From: CAZUQP01 sp964622455
Lineage (GTDB): Bacteria > Pseudomonadota > Gammaproteobacteria > DSM-16500
Length of the DNA: 64,000 bases
NCBI GenBank assembly: GCA_964622455.1
Contig: CAZUQP010000032.1
Span: forward strand, 1 to 64,000
Reading direction: 5' to 3'
Part shown: positions 17,459 through 26,320 of the stretch, piece by piece
Position numbering within the stretch: position 1 is the stretch's first letter
How the letters are laid out: every line of letters starts with the position of its first letter
The notes under the pieces: generated by a model
What the model was told of the DNA's origin: nothing
Databases searched by the model: none
What the model saw: the letters and a program-made list of their open reading frames with translations, nothing else
Program-made: the position numbers and the translations under genes

Positions 17459-18094
17459 TTAGCACAAAAACTGTCCGCAGTATTGATCTGTCATATGATA
17501 AGAAAGACCGAATGCAATAAAATCGGATGTAGGAATATTACTACCGCTAAACATCCGCGTGTAAGAAAGATCGACCATCCAGCGATCAGTGACATCATAG
17601 CTCACGCCAAGACTTGCTTCCGGACGCACGGAACTTTTGGATTCATTACTGCCATTGCATGATGCACTTAAACCGCCTGATGCCAGCGTACCGGTTGTTT
17701 GATTATTAACATAAGCAAAACCGCCTTTGCCGAATATACTGACGCCACTACTCCAGAAAGGAAACATTCCTTTGCCTAAAAAATCAATGGCATTTTGCCG
17801 TGTGGTTGGATTGGAACATCCGCCAGATACTTTATACGTGGAGTCTCCATAATGCATGGCACCAAATTCAAGCCCCACATTCTCATTAAAATGATATCCT
17901 ACAAAAATACGCGCGCCGACGCCTGTATTTTTGGGAGTCACTGAAATAGACCCTGTTTGAGTTTGTACATTCTCCACACTATTCTGGATCTTTGTTTGAC
18001 CGACTTGGCCGCCGAAGTAAAAACCTTCCCCTAATGCATAAGCAGTATTCACTGCACCTAACATGATGGCTATTATGCTGAAATTTTTTTTCAT
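17459..18094 (-). CDS. OmpA-like outer-membrane beta-barrel protein
   Basis: A signal peptide of about 21 residues (ending TAYA) is followed by roughly 190 residues of alternating, glycine- and aromatic-rich strands consistent with an eight-stranded barrel. Examples are GFYFGGQVGQTKI, VGARIFVGYHF and ASLGVSYDVTDRWMVDLSY. The periplasmic OmpA peptidoglycan-binding domain is absent. Extracellular-loop cysteines occur (GGCSNP, SASCNG) and the C-terminus has CGQFLC. The second Met is chosen as the start because it opens a normal signal peptide. Its stop nearly meets the hemW stop. Confidence 0.82.
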   Translation of the reverse strand: MKKNFSIIAIMLGAVNTAYALGEGFYFGGQVGQTKIQNSVENVQTQTGSISVTPKNTGVGARIFVGYHFNENVGLEFGAMHYGDSTYKVSGGCSNPTTRQNAIDFLGKGMFPFWSSGVSIFGKGGFAYVNNQTTGTLASGGLSASCNGSNESKSSVRPEASLGVSYDVTDRWMVDLSYTRMFSGSNIPTSDFIAFGLSYHMTDQYCGQFLC

Positions 18095-18161
18095 TCTATT
18101 GATCAAACCGGCATCCCCTTTCAGTTAATTGGTAAAGAGTAGTGAAGCAATAAAACAATGT

Positions 18162-18872
18162 CTAGTACTTCGTCGAGAAAATTTCTTTAATAAATTGCAA
18201 TTCCCACACCGCGCGGCCGCTTTCGATACCGCGTCGTTCAAATTTAGTGATCAACGGACGATTGACAGATCGGCCCGCATACTGATTGATGCCCGAAAGA
18301 TTTTTTAATTGCGAAATAGGAGACAACACTTTCATCATATGCGCTGCATATTCTTGCCAATCCGTTGCTAAATGCAAAGTGCCATTTTCTTTTAATTTAT
18401 TTAACACCAATTGCATAAAAACCGGTTGAATTAAACGGCGTTTGTGATGTTTACGCTTAGGCCAAGGATCAGGGAAAAAAATCTGTACGCCCTCTAAACT
18501 GTCGTTCGGAATCGCATGTGTTAACACTTCAACTGCATCGTGATAATAAACCCGCACATTTTTTAGCTCCATCGCATCAATTCCCTGCAACAAGCTGCCA
18601 ATCCCCGGTAAATGCGTTTCAATCCCAATAAAATTTTCATGCGGATGTGATTTTGCCATTTGAAGTAATGAATGGCCAGAACCAAAACCAATTTCAAGCA
18701 CACATGGCGCTTTTCGTCCAAAAATAGAGTCTAGATTAATTTGGCCTGCTTTGATATCTAATCCAACGCGTGGCCATACCATTTCTAAAGCACGTTTTTG
18801 CGCATCCGTCATGCGCCCATCACGTCGCACAAAACTCCGCACTCGTCTAAGCGGACGAAGAATATTATTCAT
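18162..18872 (-). CDS. trmB: tRNA (guanine-N7-)-methyltransferase
   Basis: It makes m7G46 in the variable loop of tRNAs using SAM. The 236-residue protein has the SAM motif EIGFGSGHSLLQMA and the family signature FFPDPWPKRKHHKRR, both diagnostic of TrmB. It begins inside the 3' end of pncB (8-nt overlap), so the two are cotranscribed. Confidence 0.97.
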   Translation of the reverse strand: MNNILRPLRRVRSFVRRDGRMTDAQKRALEMVWPRVGLDIKAGQINLDSIFGRKAPCVLEIGFGSGHSLLQMAKSHPHENFIGIETHLPGIGSLLQGIDAMELKNVRVYYHDAVEVLTHAIPNDSLEGVQIFFPDPWPKRKHHKRRLIQPVFMQLVLNKLKENGTLHLATDWQEYAAHMMKVLSPISQLKNLSGINQYAGRSVNRPLITKFERRGIESGRAVWELQFIKEIFSTKY

Positions 18873-20286
18873 ATTGGTTAATAAGCCTTTGCTTTAATTG
18901 GTGCAAACTATTTTCAAGACCCACCGGATATATCGCATTGCGATGTAATTTTAAAAAATGGCTCACTTGGTACTGCGCGCGTGCCCGCATCTCCTGGATC
19001 GTTTCTTTTTTATAAACTAACTTGCCTTGTCGAAAAATAGGCTGTAACAAATCAATCGAATGATCATGCTGGCCCAACGTGAAAGAAGAGTGCGGCGCTT
19101 CAAGTGAAATCGCTTTGAATGAATCTTCTATACCTAATTGAAAATCAAAAATCACATCAAGAACTGGATGTTGGTCACGCATAAAACGACGCACTTGATG
19201 TAATCCGGGATTTGAAATTTTAACGGCTTCTTCTGATAACTTTAATTTATATTCCCATACGCCACTTTCATCTTGCAGGGCCGATAATTTATATACGCCA
19301 TCTAAAGCAGGATGATCATAAGCAGTTGCCAAGTGTGTGCCCACGCCCCAAATAGAAATTTTAGCGCCCTGTGCTTTTAATTGTTGAATCACATATTCAT
19401 CTAAACTATTGCTCGCAATAATTTTAGTATGCTGAAAACCAGCAGCATCTAATAAATGCCGCGCCGTAATACTTAATTTTGCTAAATCGCCTGAATCTAG
19501 GCGAATGGCGCGCAATTCAGCACCTTCTGCTTTTAATTTTTTTCCTATTTCAATCGCATTTTTAATCCCCTGCACCGTATCGTAAGTATCAACCAACAAG
19601 ACACAGTTGTGCGGCATCACCTCTGCATAGGCTGCAAAAGCGCTCATTTCATCTGGAAAAGCCGTGACCCAACTATGCGCGTGAGTGCCGGAAACAGGAA
19701 TGCCATATAACTTACCTGCCAATACGTTAGAAGTCGCAACACATCCCCCAATAAAAGCGGCACGGCTAGCCGATAAGGCTCCATCGGGCCCTTGAGCGCG
19801 TCTTAATCCAAATTCAAGCACGGGTTCGCCAAGAGCCGCCTGACAAACACGCGTTGCTTTCGTCGCAATTAACGTTTGGAAATTAATGATATTTAATAAA
19901 GTAGATTCTAGTAATTGGCCTTGCAATAAAGGCCCTGTGACACGCAGTAACGGTTCATGAGGAAAGATGAGGGTGCCCTCTGGGATCGCATCAATATCAC
20001 AACTAAAGGAAAGTTCTTGCAAATATTTTAAAAATTTTTCGGCGAATAAAGGGCTACCGTTCGGTGCGCGTAACCCCTCCAAATAGTGGACATCCTCTTC
20101 ACTAAAATGCCAATTCTCTAAAAAATCAATAGCATTGGCGAGCCCTGCTGCCACTGCATAATTACTTTGAAAGGGATGTTTACGAAAGAGTTGATGAAAT
20201 ACGGCAGGACGCTCATGCATCCCTAACTTCCAATACCCATAGGCCATGGTCAGTTGATATAAATCTGTTAATAAAGGCGAAATCAC
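18865..20286 (-). CDS. pncB: Nicotinate phosphoribosyltransferase
   Basis: It converts nicotinate and PRPP to nicotinate mononucleotide in NAD salvage. The 473 residues fit the longer NAPRTase type. Recognisable blocks are LLTDLYQLTMAYGYW at the N-terminus, EFGLRRAQGPDGALSAS, and the PRPP/phosphate region IRLDSGDLAKLS. It overlaps trmB by 8 nt and is divergent from metN, with a 72-nt shared promoter region. Confidence 0.96.
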   Translation of the reverse strand: MISPLLTDLYQLTMAYGYWKLGMHERPAVFHQLFRKHPFQSNYAVAAGLANAIDFLENWHFSEEDVHYLEGLRAPNGSPLFAEKFLKYLQELSFSCDIDAIPEGTLIFPHEPLLRVTGPLLQGQLLESTLLNIINFQTLIATKATRVCQAALGEPVLEFGLRRAQGPDGALSASRAAFIGGCVATSNVLAGKLYGIPVSGTHAHSWVTAFPDEMSAFAAYAEVMPHNCVLLVDTYDTVQGIKNAIEIGKKLKAEGAELRAIRLDSGDLAKLSITARHLLDAAGFQHTKIIASNSLDEYVIQQLKAQGAKISIWGVGTHLATAYDHPALDGVYKLSALQDESGVWEYKLKLSEEAVKISNPGLHQVRRFMRDQHPVLDVIFDFQLGIEDSFKAISLEAPHSSFTLGQHDHSIDLLQPIFRQGKLVYKKETIQEMRARAQYQVSHFLKLHRNAIYPVGLENSLHQLKQRLINQYE

Positions 20287-20358
20287 GTATCTTATTCCCC
20301 ATGATCGGAAAAACAGGCATTATATAAGAAAACCTGAAAATGATTGAACTTTAAATTT

Positions 20359-21414
20359 ATGATCACCCTAGAACACCTTAGCAAGGACTATAAGACCTCG
20401 GAAGGCAACATCATCGCTTTGCAAAATATCAATCTGCATATCAAAGCAGGGGAAATCTATGGGGTGATCGGCAAAAGCGGCGCCGGCAAAAGCACCCTCA
20501 TTCGCTGCATTAATTTATTAGAAAAACCGACCCAAGGCAAAGTCATTGTGGATCATGAAGAATTGACTGCTCTCCCATTGCCTCTCTTACGCAAAGCAAG
20601 ACGAAAAATAGGAATGATTTTTCAGCATTTCAATTTGCTTGAAACCCGCACTGTTTATGGCAATATCGCTTTTCCGCTTGAATTATGCAAAATGAAACAA
20701 AAAGAAATTAAAAAAACGATTGATTCTCTATTAGAATTAACAGGGCTCACTGACAAAAAAAATCAATATCCATTCCAATTAAGCGGCGGACAAAAGCAAC
20801 GTGTTGCTATTGCGCGCGCACTTTCTTCAAAACCTTCTGTATTATTATCAGATGAAGCAACATCCGCATTAGATCCAGAAACAACACTCACTATTTTGGA
20901 ATTATTAAAAAATATTCGTGATACGTTGAAAATCACTATTTTATTAATTACACACGAAATGTCAGTGATTAAAACCTGTTGTGATCGTGTTGCTATTTTA
21001 GAGAGAGGAAAAATGATTGAAGAAAACGAAGTCGGCCTTTTTTTCACGCATCCCAAAACAGTGTCTGCTAAAAATTTTGTTGCATCCACTTTATCACAAA
21101 CATTGCCGATGACAATTACGAAACATTTCATTCATGAAGAAAAAAATAATACGCATCCCGTATTACGTTTATGGTTTTTTGAAAGCGCTGCAACAGAACC
21201 TGTGATGGCCCAATTAATTAAGCAATTTAATTTAAAAATTAATATTCTCCAAGCGAACGTAGAATATATTAAAGAACACGCGATGGGCATTATGATTTTG
21301 GCAATGGATGGAGAAAAAAATCAGCTTCTCCAAGGTATAAACCATTTAAAACAACTCGGTATTCAAGTTGAGGTTTTAGGTCATGTCCCAAACGATGTTA
21401 TTCCTTTTACTTGA
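20359..21414 (+). CDS. metN: Methionine ABC transporter ATP-binding protein
   Basis: This is the ATPase of the MetNIQ methionine importer. It has Walker A GKSGAGKST, the signature LSGGQKQR, Walker B VLLSDEATSALDP and the H-loop ITHEMSV. A C-terminal NIL regulatory domain (about 255-350) normally gives feedback inhibition by methionine. The ATG at 20359 is preferred over a TTG five codons upstream because it matches the usual N-terminus (MITLEHLSKDY). It overlaps metI by 32 nt. Confidence 0.95.
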   Translation: MITLEHLSKDYKTSEGNIIALQNINLHIKAGEIYGVIGKSGAGKSTLIRCINLLEKPTQGKVIVDHEELTALPLPLLRKARRKIGMIFQHFNLLETRTVYGNIAFPLELCKMKQKEIKKTIDSLLELTGLTDKKNQYPFQLSGGQKQRVAIARALSSKPSVLLSDEATSALDPETTLTILELLKNIRDTLKITILLITHEMSVIKTCCDRVAILERGKMIEENEVGLFFTHPKTVSAKNFVASTLSQTLPMTITKHFIHEEKNNTHPVLRLWFFESAATEPVMAQLIKQFNLKINILQANVEYIKEHAMGIMILAMDGEKNQLLQGINHLKQLGIQVEVLGHVPNDVIPFT

Positions 21415-22042
21415 TGCAACATTTGAAACACTTTATATGGTCGTTGCAGCGAGTGCGATTACTGCATTCATTGGTTTGCCTTTAGGTACGCTTTTATATG
21501 TCACTCGTAAAAATCATATTTTTGAATATCCCATGGTCCACGAAATACTCGCTATACTCGTTAATATTACCCGCTCAATTCCATTTGTTATTTTAATGAT
21601 TGCTGTTATTCCTTTTACACGTTTTTTGGTGGGATCATCCATTGGAACAAATGCAGCGATTGTGCCTTTGAGTTTATGTGCTATTCCCTTTTTTGCCCGT
21701 ATCGTTGAAAATGCATTGCTAAAAGTCAACGAAGGCTTGATTGAAGCTGCAACCGCCATGGGAGCAACTGTTTGGCAAATCATTACCAAAGTCCTCATCA
21801 AAGAAGCGCTTTCAAGCATCATTCAAGGGCTTACTCTGACGATGATTAGTCTGGTTGGTTATTCTGCAATGGCGGGGGCTGTGGGCGGCGGTGGATTGGG
21901 TGATTTAGCGATTCGTTACGGCTATCAACGCTTTAATACGAGCGTGATGCTAATCACTATTGTTATCATGGTAGTCATCGTTCAATTGATTCAATACAGT
22001 GGTGACAAAATTGCAAAGCGGTTTCATCCTATTAAAAGTTAG
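21383..22042 (+). CDS. metI: Methionine ABC transporter permease
   Basis: The 219-residue permease has five transmembrane helices and the MetI family's EAA-loop region EAATAMGATVWQIITKVLIKEA. It has the helix block AMAGAVGGGGLGDLAIRYGY typical of MetI. It overlaps metN. The binding protein metQ would normally follow directly, but here it begins 1.1 kb later, after a toxin-antitoxin pair. Confidence 0.95.
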   Translation: MSQTMLFLLLDATFETLYMVVAASAITAFIGLPLGTLLYVTRKNHIFEYPMVHEILAILVNITRSIPFVILMIAVIPFTRFLVGSSIGTNAAIVPLSLCAIPFFARIVENALLKVNEGLIEAATAMGATVWQIITKVLIKEALSSIIQGLTLTMISLVGYSAMAGAVGGGGLGDLAIRYGYQRFNTSVMLITIVIMVVIVQLIQYSGDKIAKRFHPIKS

Positions 22043-22165
22043 TGACATAGGAATATCATTGTGAAAAAACTCAAATGAAAAACATTATTGGGTGTGCTGT
22101 GGACGACGGTTAGGATACTTGATTGATTCTACTGACGTCTAAACCGAATGCTTAGGCTTGCAAAA

Positions 22166-22183
22166 GTAATGCAAATGCATTAC
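22166..22183. promoter_or_regulatory. Palindromic operator of the toxin-antitoxin pair
   Basis: GTAATGCA-AA-TGCATTAC is a perfect 8+8 palindrome 42 nt upstream of the antitoxin start, next to a -10-like TATAGA (22187-22192). AbrB-fold antitoxins usually bind such a site with their toxin to repress their own operon. Confidence 0.65.
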
Positions 22184-22224
22184 CATTATAGATATAGACT
22201 ACTCTACTCTTCGAGGAAGTAAAA

Positions 22225-22545
22225 ATGGGTAAGATATTACATGCAGAATCCACATTAACAGACCGCTATCAAACTACCATTCCTGAACCTATACGGGAAT
22301 CGTTACATTTGAATAAACGCGATAAAATTGTTTATTCCATTGAAGAAAATGGCAAAGTTTTAATATCGCGTGCTAATGAAGATGACCCTGTGTTAGGTCA
22401 GTTTCTATCATTCCTTGCTAATAATATTAAAGATAACCCGTCTAATGTGCGCTCCATAAATCCCATGCTTATTAAACGCGCGCAAAGTCTAGTTTCTGGT
22501 GTTGAGATTGATCTAGATGCTCCATTAGATGATAAGGATGAGTAA
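22225..22545 (+). CDS. prlF: PrlF/SohA-type antitoxin (AbrB fold)
   Basis: This 106-residue antitoxin has an N-terminal swapped-hairpin AbrB DNA-binding fold (STLTDRYQTTIPEPIRESLHL, given here only in part as TDRYQTTIPEPIRE). The C-terminal half is acidic and should wrap the toxin. GAGGAAG precedes the ATG. It lies 2 nt before the yhaV toxin, as in E. coli prlF-yhaV, and probably represses its own promoter at the 22166-22183 palindrome. Confidence 0.92.
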   Translation: MGKILHAESTLTDRYQTTIPEPIRESLHLNKRDKIVYSIEENGKVLISRANEDDPVLGQFLSFLANNIKDNPSNVRSINPMLIKRAQSLVSGVEIDLDAPLDDKDE

Positions 22546-22547
22546 CA

Positions 22548-23033
22548 TTGACCAAGCCAAAGGAACTTATTATCAATGGATGGTGTTTGCTAGCACATTC
22601 TTTATTTCTCGATCAATACGAACATTTAATATCTGAAGTCGAAAATAATCGTAAAAAAAATTCTGCGCATTATAAAGAAAAAAATTCAACGAAGCGTTTA
22701 GCAGCAATTACCAAGCTGATTTTTGAAAAAATCCCACAAGATCCGACCTTATCAGAATACCGTCAAGGAGCTACCCTCGGTGAAGAATATAAGCATTGGT
22801 TTCGAGCCAAATTTTTTCAGCAATACAGATTGTTTTTTAGATATCACCTTGAAAGCAAAATAATTGTATATGTCTGGGTAAATGATGAAAATACTAAGCG
22901 AGCTTATAATAATAAATCAGATGCGTATGCTGTATTTAAAAAGATGTTAGCAAAAGGCCATCCTCCGAATAATTGGGATGAATTACTAAAAGAAGCAAAA
23001 AACGAAAATTCGCGCTTTAAAAAAATAACGTAA
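22548..23033 (+). CDS. yhaV: YhaV-type toxin (RelE-fold mRNA endonuclease)
   Basis: The 161-residue protein closely follows E. coli YhaV, a ribosome-dependent ribonuclease. Matching blocks are NGWCLLAHSLFLDQYEHL, GEEYKHWFRAKFFQQYRLFF, VWVNDENTKRAYNNKSDAY and the C-terminal FKKMLAKGHPPNNW. The start codon is TTG, 2 nt after the antitoxin stop. This fits weak, coupled translation of the toxin. Key Arg/His residues of the family appear intact, so it is probably active. Confidence 0.92.
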   Translation: MTKPKELIINGWCLLAHSLFLDQYEHLISEVENNRKKNSAHYKEKNSTKRLAAITKLIFEKIPQDPTLSEYRQGATLGEEYKHWFRAKFFQQYRLFFRYHLESKIIVYVWVNDENTKRAYNNKSDAYAVFKKMLAKGHPPNNWDELLKEAKNENSRFKKIT

Positions 23034-23174
23034 CGAGTACAAGGTTTAGAAAAACTTTAGTAAAAAACAAACTGTTTGGAGAAGATCATTAATTGATCGC
23101 AGTATTGCCTAATGAAAAGCATTCTTTTACGCTTACGGAATTCGTTTGCATTTTAACTTAAATAAGGTGTTCCC

Positions 23175-23969
23175 ATGTTCAAGCAATTTACCCCTATTAT
23201 CATCGCTATCTGCGTTTTCTTACTGACTGCTTGCGGTGCAGGAGATAAAAACGTTCTAAAAGTCGGGACCATCTCAGGGCCTGAAACTGAACTCATGGAA
23301 GTTGCTAAAAACGTTGCACAAGAAAAATATGGTTTGACGATTAAAATTGTTGAATTTACCGATTATATTCAACCAAATGCCGCCTTAAATGATGGCAGTC
23401 TTGATGCCAATATGTTTCAACATCAACCTTATCTTGATCAACAAATCAAAGATCGTCATTACAATTTGATTGCCCTTGGTAAAACTTTTGTGTATCCCAT
23501 GGGAATTTATTCCGCTCGATTAAAACAGCTTAACGATCTACCCGCCAATGCCGTCATTGCTATTCCAAATGATCCCAGTAATGAGGGACGCGCTTTATTA
23601 TTATTACAAAAAGCAAATCTCATTCAACTAAACCCAAAAGCCGGATTATTTGCAACACCCGCCGATATTGAAAGTAATCCAAAACATCTTGTTTTCAAAG
23701 AATTAGATGCCGCTGAAATTGCACGCAGCTTGCCGGATGTCGCAGCAGCCGTGATCAATACTAACTACGCAATCCCAGCAGGATTATCGCCCACCAAAGA
23801 TGCGCTCTTCCATGAAGGGCCTGATTCGCCTTATGCTAACATTATTGTCATCCGCAAAGATGAACAAAATGACCCTCGCATGAAGCCGTTTTTAGCTGCT
23901 TTTCAGTCAGAAGAAGTGTTAAAGGCTGCTAAAAAGATTTTTAACGACCAGGCCATTCCTGCATGGTAA
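23175..23969 (+). CDS. metQ: Methionine-binding lipoprotein MetQ
   Basis: This 264-residue substrate-binding lipoprotein belongs to the MetNIQ importer. It has a signal peptide with lipobox LTAC (Cys20). NlpA-family blocks include LKVGTISGPETELMEVAK, LDANMFQHQPYLDQQ and AAVINTNYAIPAGLSPTKDA. The gene lies 141 nt after yhaV, so it may have its own promoter. In most relatives it follows metI directly. Confidence 0.95.
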   Translation: MFKQFTPIIIAICVFLLTACGAGDKNVLKVGTISGPETELMEVAKNVAQEKYGLTIKIVEFTDYIQPNAALNDGSLDANMFQHQPYLDQQIKDRHYNLIALGKTFVYPMGIYSARLKQLNDLPANAVIAIPNDPSNEGRALLLLQKANLIQLNPKAGLFATPADIESNPKHLVFKELDAAEIARSLPDVAAAVINTNYAIPAGLSPTKDALFHEGPDSPYANIIVIRKDEQNDPRMKPFLAAFQSEEVLKAAKKIFNDQAIPAW

Positions 23970-24006
23970 GCTATCAACAAACCTTATGGAAAAAGGAAAC
24001 TCTATC

Positions 24007-24699
24007 ATGATTGCAAAAAAACTAGGGGCTATCAGTCTTTGCTTATTTTTAGCAAGTTGCGCATCTCATACATCAACTAATTCCATGGACGGAGGCACCA
24101 ATCAACAATACGTAAAAGGTGACCCTGAACAGCTTTATCAAATGGGCAATCAATATGCGAAAGGGGTTGGCGTACCGCGTAATGATGAAAAAGCCGTGTT
24201 GTACTATCGAAGCGCTGCTAAACAAGGATATGCCAAAGCCGAATATTCTCTAGGCTATATGTATCGCACAGGGCACGGCGTGCCGCGTGATTATAATCAA
24301 GCAGCTGATTGGTTTGAACGTGCCGCCAAGCACGGTAATTCGGATGCCCAATATAGTTTAGGCGTACGCTATCTCTTAGGACAAGGCACTGCACAAGATT
24401 ATGGTCGTGCATTAGATTGGTTCCAAAAAGCAGCGGCACAAGGCAACCCTTACGCTGAAAATCAACTCGGCTTTTTGTATGCTGCCGGCAAAAACGTGCC
24501 GCAAAATTATACACTCTCGCTCGAATGGTACCAAAAAGCAGCCGATCATGGTTTAGCGAGTGCACAATATAACTTAGGACTCATGTATGCCAACGGCATT
24601 GGGACTGCACCTGATCGCGTGAAAGCCAAACAATTATTCCAATTGGCAGCAGCCCGTGGATTTGAACCTGCACGCAAAGCATTAGCACAATATAATTAA
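24007..24699 (+). CDS. Sel1-repeat lipoprotein
   Basis: A short lipoprotein signal peptide with LASC (Cys18) is followed by about five 36-residue Sel1/TPR-like repeats of the form G.G.P.D...A..W..KAA..G...A...LG. They cover most of the 230 residues. The ATG at 24007 is chosen because AAGGAAA lies 7-10 nt before it. Sel1 proteins act as adaptor scaffolds, and related Legionella proteins (LpnE, EnhC) promote host entry. The role here is open. Confidence 0.85.
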   Translation: MIAKKLGAISLCLFLASCASHTSTNSMDGGTNQQYVKGDPEQLYQMGNQYAKGVGVPRNDEKAVLYYRSAAKQGYAKAEYSLGYMYRTGHGVPRDYNQAADWFERAAKHGNSDAQYSLGVRYLLGQGTAQDYGRALDWFQKAAAQGNPYAENQLGFLYAAGKNVPQNYTLSLEWYQKAADHGLASAQYNLGLMYANGIGTAPDRVKAKQLFQLAAARGFEPARKALAQYN

Positions 24700-24716
24700 T
24701 TTTTGACAAAAAAATA

Positions 24717-25502
24717 ATGCTCATGCCGACTGCTCGCAAACGTTTTGGCCAGCACTTTTTGCAGGATAAACACATTATCCAGCGAATTGTGGATGCCATT
24801 AAACCTTTGCCTGACCAGCACTTGGTTGAGATTGGTCCTGGACAAGGCGCGCTAACTTTACCGATTTTAAAAAAAGCAGGGCAGCTCGATGCGATTGAGA
24901 TTGATCGTGATTTAATTCCGTCCTTAAAAATGCGCTGCAAAGATAAAGGCGATTTGATTATTCATCAAGCAGATGCACTCGAATTTGATTATGCAACACT
25001 GCTGAAAGATCAAAGACCGCTCCGCTTGATTGGCAATTTACCTTACAATATTTCAACACCGTTAATTTTTCATTTATTACAATATGCTGATCACATTCTT
25101 GATATGCATTTTATGCTGCAAAAAGAAGTCGTGGAACGCCTAGTTGCAAGGACCGGCACACATGCCTATGGCAGATTGAGCATTATGGTGCAATATCATT
25201 GTTTAGTCAGTTCGCTATTTAATGTAAGCGCCGATGCATTTTATCCGCAGCCGAAAATTGAATCGTCTATCGTACGTTTAATACCGCACCGCGAATTTAT
25301 TCATCGCGCAAAAAATTTCGATCACTTTGCGAATTTAGTAAAATCCGCTTTTTCTAAGCGCCGCAAAACGTTACGCAATTCTTTAAAAGAAATCGTCACA
25401 GACGCCGACTGGGAAAAAACCAATATTGATTCTCACTTACGTCCCGAACAATTGAGTCTCGCAGAATATGTAAAATTAAGTAATGCGTTGGTGTCCCTAT
25501 GA
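24717..25502 (+). CDS. rsmA: 16S rRNA dimethyladenosine transferase
   Basis: RsmA (KsgA) dimethylates A1518 and A1519 of 16S rRNA in late 30S assembly. The 261 residues show RKRFGQHFLQD at the N-terminus, the SAM motif VEIGPGQGALT and the catalytic NLPYNIS. A second ATG two codons in is an alternative start. It overlaps apaH by 4 nt, the common rsmA-apaH arrangement. Confidence 0.97.
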   Translation: MLMPTARKRFGQHFLQDKHIIQRIVDAIKPLPDQHLVEIGPGQGALTLPILKKAGQLDAIEIDRDLIPSLKMRCKDKGDLIIHQADALEFDYATLLKDQRPLRLIGNLPYNISTPLIFHLLQYADHILDMHFMLQKEVVERLVARTGTHAYGRLSIMVQYHCLVSSLFNVSADAFYPQPKIESSIVRLIPHREFIHRAKNFDHFANLVKSAFSKRRKTLRNSLKEIVTDADWEKTNIDSHLRPEQLSLAEYVKLSNALVSL

Positions 25503-26320
25503 CAACTTATGCCATTGGCGATGTGCAAGGCTGCTTTACTGCTTTAGAAAAATTATTACAGGAAATTCAATTTGATCCTAAAAAAGATACCTTATGGTTC
25601 ACAGGCGATTTAGTGAATCGCGGGCCTGAATCATTAGAAACATTGCGCTTCATTAAAAATCTCGGAAAAAAACAACATACGGTGCTTGGCAATCATGACT
25701 TACACTTGCTTGCGCTTTCTCACCATGCGCATCAAGGTTGGCACGATGATACACTCGCCCCTATTTTAAAAGCACCTGATCGCGATGAGTTGCTCGATTG
25801 GTTATTACATCAACCGCTCATTTATCATGATGAAAAATTAGATTATGTCATGGTGCACGCAGGCCTTGCGCCCGACTGGGATCTTTTAACTGCAAAAAAA
25901 TTAGCGAAAGAGGTAGAGGATCTCTTACAAAGTTCAAAACGAAATGAATTTTTTCAACATATGTATGGCAATGAACCTAACCACTGGCAGGAAACGTTGA
26001 AAGGATGGGACCGCATACGCTGTATTGTGAATTATTTTACGCGTGCGCGTTTTTGTGAACCCGATGGCAGTTTAGAATTAACAACGAAGGAGACGATATC
26101 TCCTGAAAAAACGTCGTTAATTCCCTGGTTTAATATACCTAACCGGAAAACCGCCGACATAAAAATTATTTTTGGTCATTGGGCAGCGTTAGGCGGCATC
26201 ACACATACTGAAAATGTTTTTGCACTGGATACTGGATGCGTCTGGGGATATTGTTTAACCGCCATGTGTTTAGAAGATGGCAGCCGCGTGAGTGTGCCGT
26301 GTGCTTCGTTATCACTGTAG
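25499..26320 (+). CDS. apaH: Symmetrical diadenosine tetraphosphatase
   Basis: It hydrolyses Ap4A to two ADP. The 273 residues have the metallophosphatase motifs GDVQGC, GDLVNRGP and GNHD, and later HAGL and GHWA. Its end overlaps the convergent dehydratase gene by 9 nt. Translational coupling with rsmA is likely. Confidence 0.96.
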   Translation: MTTYAIGDVQGCFTALEKLLQEIQFDPKKDTLWFTGDLVNRGPESLETLRFIKNLGKKQHTVLGNHDLHLLALSHHAHQGWHDDTLAPILKAPDRDELLDWLLHQPLIYHDEKLDYVMVHAGLAPDWDLLTAKKLAKEVEDLLQSSKRNEFFQHMYGNEPNHWQETLKGWDRIRCIVNYFTRARFCEPDGSLELTTKETISPEKTSLIPWFNIPNRKTADIKIIFGHWAALGGITHTENVFALDTGCVWGYCLTAMCLEDGSRVSVPCASLSL

